This document shows positions 61,692 to 64,000 of a stretch of DNA of 64,000 bases, piece by piece (positions within the stretch are counted from its first letter, which is position 1; each line of letters opens with the position of its first letter). The position numbers were made by a program, and so were the translations under genes. The notes under the pieces are model-generated. The model was given only the letters and a program-made list of their open reading frames with translations. It did no database searches and was not told where the DNA came from. Source of the DNA: Verrucomicrobiia bacterium (GTDB lineage: Bacteria > Verrucomicrobiota > Verrucomicrobiia > Opitutales > Opitutaceae); the NCBI GenBank assembly GCA_011525695.1, contig WYBX01000114.1, positions 1 to 64,000 on the forward strand, given 5' to 3'.

Positions 61692-62321
61692 TCACGGCAC
61701 CGGCGTCGGGCCTTCGGGTTTGTCGCGCGCTGGCGATGCCGCCGCGCCGCGAACGCCGATATAATGCACGATGTCGAGCGTCGCACCGAAAAAGAGCCCG
61801 GCCACAAGTCCGCCCATCAGCAGGCAGACAACGCCCTGGCCAATGGCAGTGCTCATGTCCATGTGCCCGAAGACCTCTCCCACGCCCATGTTTGTCCAGC
61901 CGGCCGGTAGCTGCGCCCCATGCATTGGAAATCCCAGGATGCGCAGCACGCGCCGGCCGATCATGAAGGTCGCTCCGTAGATCGGGATCGCCGTGAACGG
62001 ATTGGTCACGAGTTGGAGGGCGCCGAGTATCATGAGGTTGGCGCGGACCAGAATCGCCAGGACGAGCGCGAGCGGAAGCTGGACCCCCATGATCGGCTGA
62101 AACGCGAGGACCGAGCCGAAATAGAAGGCGCGCCGGACCTCGTCCCGGCGAAACGACCACAGGTAGGCCTCCCGGCGGGCAAAGGCCGCAAAACGTCCGA
62201 CAAATGGGTAATTGTGAAACACCGCCCGCCGCGGCATGAAACGCAGCCACTGCTTGGCCCGGCGGATCCGACGATGGCGATGATGGTGCGACACGTCCGA
62301 GGGCGCAGCCGGATGGCTCAC
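61692..62321 (-). CDS. DUF2062 membrane protein
   Basis: This 209-residue protein has a basic N-terminus and about four membrane segments. The DUF2062 features are FYFGSVLAFQPIMGVQLPLAL and LVTNPFTAIPIYGATFMIG. The GTG start at 62321 overlaps the glycerate kinase stop by 4 nt (GTGA), so the two are translationally coupled. The function is unknown. It may assist envelope glycan or lipid synthesis in some bacteria. Confidence 0.8.
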   Translation of the reverse strand: MSHPAAPSDVSHHHRHRRIRRAKQWLRFMPRRAVFHNYPFVGRFAAFARREAYLWSFRRDEVRRAFYFGSVLAFQPIMGVQLPLALVLAILVRANLMILGALQLVTNPFTAIPIYGATFMIGRRVLRILGFPMHGAQLPAGWTNMGVGEVFGHMDMSTAIGQGVVCLLMGGLVAGLFFGATLDIVHYIGVRGAAASPARDKPEGPTPVP

Positions 62322-63502
62322 AATTCGCGAGCAACTGCCCGGGTCAGGTTCTGCCGGGCAAGATGAAGGGCCGACTGGAGCGGCATACCCGGTGGCGAAA
62401 TCGCGGTCACCTTCAGCCCGGGTGGAGCCTGCGTGGTGGCGGACTGGCCGGCAAACACATGCACCGGCTTGCCCAGGGCGAGCGCCCGCGCCGCCACTGC
62501 CCCGGGACCCTTGCCGCTGAGCGAGCTGTCATCGAACCGGCCCTCGCCCGTCAGCACCAGATCGGCCGCGGCCAGCCGCGTTTCGAGATCCAGCCAGCTG
62601 GAAACCAGCTCGAATCCCGGCAGCAACCGCGCCCCCGCAGCCGCCATCAGCCCAAAGGCAATGCCGCCCGCAGCGCCGGCACCCGGCGTCTCCATCAATG
62701 TATCCGGCTTGCCAGCATGTCCGCAGAGCATGAGCGCCAGCCGGGCGCACTCGTGATCCAGCCGCGCCAGGTCGCCGGGACGCAGTCCCTTTTGCGGCCC
62801 ATAGACGGCCGCCGCGCCATTGGGACCGAGCAGGGGGTTGGTCACATCGCAGGCAATCCGGATGGGCGGCAGCCCGGTCGGAATCCGCCCGGAGATTTCG
62901 GCGACGTGGCGCCAGTCGGCCGGGATGGGCGGGTCGACCACCTGCCGATCCGCAGTGCGGAATTCCAATCCCAGTGCCGCAAGGGCACCGAGCCCGAGAT
63001 CACTCGTGGCGCTGCCGCCAACACCGAGCACGATCCCAATGGCACCGAGATCCGCTGCGGTCCGAATCAGCTCACCGGTCCCAAACGAGGAGGTCTTCCA
63101 GGGATCGCGTTCCCCGGGTTCCAGCAATGCCAGCCCGGAGGCCGACGCCATTTCCACCACTGCCACGACCGGGGAGCCCCGCCGCGCGGTCCCTTCCGCC
63201 GATGCTGCAGGAGTGGGGAAAAGCAGCTGGGCCCGGGCCGCCACCGGGATCTTGTCCAGCGGCACAAACCCGATGGGCGCCTGCACGAAGTCGCCCAGCG
63301 GATCCGCCACCGATGAGGCGATCGTGTGGCCGCCGGCCGCGCTGGTCAGAATCTCGCAGAATCCCTCGCCGCCATCGGCCAGCGGGCACAGGTCGAGCGT
63401 CCAGTCCGCGTGCTGATCCTGCAGCGCATGCGCGGCTGCTTCACAGGCTTCCCGGGCCGTGAGGGAGTCCTTGAACTTGTCGAAGGCGAGAAGAACACGC
63501 AT
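62318..63502 (-). CDS. Glycerate kinase (GlxK/GarK type)
   Basis: This 394-residue enzyme phosphorylates D-glycerate with ATP. It has the family start MRVLLAFDKFKDSLTAREAC, CPLADGGEGFCEIL, LGVGGSATSDLGLGAL, and DLVLTGEGRFDDSSLSGKGP near the C-terminus. It belongs to the glycerate kinase type 1 family of glyoxylate and sugar-acid degradation. The start at 63502 fits the family better than one 8 codons upstream. It is the first gene of a pair with DUF2062. Confidence 0.92.
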   Translation of the reverse strand: MRVLLAFDKFKDSLTAREACEAAAHALQDQHADWTLDLCPLADGGEGFCEILTSAAGGHTIASSVADPLGDFVQAPIGFVPLDKIPVAARAQLLFPTPAASAEGTARRGSPVVAVVEMASASGLALLEPGERDPWKTSSFGTGELIRTAADLGAIGIVLGVGGSATSDLGLGALAALGLEFRTADRQVVDPPIPADWRHVAEISGRIPTGLPPIRIACDVTNPLLGPNGAAAVYGPQKGLRPGDLARLDHECARLALMLCGHAGKPDTLMETPGAGAAGGIAFGLMAAAGARLLPGFELVSSWLDLETRLAAADLVLTGEGRFDDSSLSGKGPGAVAARALALGKPVHVFAGQSATTQAPPGLKVTAISPPGMPLQSALHLARQNLTRAVAREL

Positions 63503-63564
63503 CGGGCCCAACCTGCCCCGGACCACCCGGGGTTAAAAGTAGAAAAGCGGGAGCGGGCGCCCCC

Positions 63565-63810
63565 TCAAAGGTCCTCCACCCGGGCGAAGCGCGGGACCAG
63601 CCTGCCGTCCGGGCCGGCCACCCATTCGCTGAACATCGCGGCCGGCCGGACCCAGAGCCCGCCCTCGCCATAAAGCGGCTCGTACACGACTAGCGGCTCC
63701 AACGACTCCGAATGTCGCGCCAGCCCGATCACGCGATACTCGTGTCCCTTGAAATGGCGATAGCGGCCGGGGCGCGGCTCAACGGGCAGGGGCGGAAGTG
63801 GCGACGGCAT
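63565..63810 (-). CDS. DUF1653-family small protein
   Basis: This 81-residue protein has a DUF1653 core: GRYRHFKGHEYRVIGLARHS then EPLVVYEPLYG and LWVRPAAMFSE. It is a compact SH3-like fold, probably binding ligand or nucleic acid, with unknown function. It precedes the glycerate kinase by 62 bp on the same strand. Confidence 0.85.
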   Translation of the reverse strand: MPSPLPPLPVEPRPGRYRHFKGHEYRVIGLARHSESLEPLVVYEPLYGEGGLWVRPAAMFSEWVAGPDGRLVPRFARVEDL

Positions 63811-63870
63811 GCGGCGTTTCTACCCGCGCGGCGCCCGGTGGTGCAATCCGTCGGCCGGCGGCAATTTACC

Positions 63871-63910
63871 GAGCCAGCGTTGTGTGCCGATCGACACAGA
63901 ACGCTGGCTC
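63871..63910 (-). terminator. Hairpin after the oxidoreductase tail
   Basis: An 11-bp stem, GAGCCAGCGTT and AACGCTGGCTC, with an inner GTGT/ACAC pairing, overlaps the stop codon of the partial gene. No long T-run follows on the minus strand, only GGTAAATTGC. Termination is likely but not certain. Confidence 0.55.
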
Positions 63911-64000
63911 AGGTCTTCGGAAACTTCACCCACTTCGCACCGGCCTTGCCGCTTTTCACCGCGCTCTCGATGAACGCCATCCCGGCAATGCCATCCTCAA
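63909..64000 (-). CDS. C-terminal end of a Gfo/Idh/MocA-family oxidoreductase (partial)
   Basis: The last 29 residues of a gene that runs off the window read EDGIAGMAFIESAVKSG followed by KAGAKWVKFPKT and a stop. The DGIAGMAFIES pattern followed by a KW ending is common at the C-terminus of Gfo/Idh/MocA sugar oxidoreductases. The assignment rests on this short tail only. Confidence 0.55.
   Translation of the reverse strand, partial: EDGIAGMAFIESAVKSGKAGAKWVKFPKT

Overview
The window is GC-rich, densely coded Gram-negative DNA. Its gene content suggests a Verrucomicrobiota bacterium, most likely Opitutaceae-like. The reasons are a TonB-dependent receptor with CarboxypepD-regulatory and STN segments, ADOP-type permeases, an Hsp70/Hsp70/DUF2760 trio, DUF5069, DUF2934, DUF1080, DUF1343 and PA2169-type proteins, RCC1/Ig-like secreted proteins, and dispersed intergenic repeats. 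The phylum call is inference from family content, since no rRNA, tRNA or other phylogenetic marker was seen. I saw no CRISPR array, prophage or intact insertion sequence.

Layout. 0.4-10.8 kb: glycan acquisition, with a TonB-dependent receptor, a very large LamG-GH67-GH28 fusion and a secreted RCC1/Ig-like protein. 10.8-11.4 kb: gene debris. 11.4-20 kb: metabolism and small genes (TrpB2, a RecA/KaiC-like plus PPDK_N fusion, GdhA, a membrane protein, DUF5069, a lipoprotein). 20.3-25.4 kb: an exporter set (TolC, ABC ATPase, ADOP permease). 25.5-30.8 kb: two translationally coupled Hsp70-like genes and DUF2760. 30.9-38.1 kb: a plus-strand run (four-helix protein, DegP/Q protease, a histidine-kinase-like protein lacking its phospho-acceptor, a coiled-coil membrane protein, phasin-like protein, ABC1/AarF kinase). 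38.3-46 kb: subtilisin-like exoprotease, sodium/solute symporter, GpsA, a cytochrome b562-like protein and a PHP phosphatase. 46-57.5 kb: a multiheme electron-transfer region. 57.9-64 kb: amino-sugar and peptidoglycan-sugar enzymes (NagA-like, DUF1343/NamZ), DUF1080, DUF2062, glycerate kinase, DUF1653 and the tail of a Gfo/Idh/MocA oxidoreductase.

The most interesting part is 46.2-57.5 kb. It encodes a 13-heme c-type cytochrome fused to a membrane cytochrome b; an NrfD-type quinone-interacting membrane subunit with a four-cluster Fe-S partner, a membrane-anchored tetraheme cytochrome and a monoheme cytochrome c; and, divergently, an octaheme lipoprotein next to a large outer-membrane beta-barrel that resembles MtrA/MtrB or PioA/PioB pairs. 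Read together they could carry electrons from the quinone pool across the periplasm and through the outer membrane. No molybdopterin catalytic subunit is present, and the donor and acceptor are unknown.

Intergenic DNA carries at least three repeat families (at 3.9/4.0/8.5/20.0/35.9 kb, at 38.1/45.9 kb, and a fivefold GACCTGTCCCTT array at 22.8 kb), an attC-like nested inverted repeat at 3.8 kb, a palindromic operator candidate upstream of trpB2, and a pair of near-consensus DnaA boxes at 33.25 kb.
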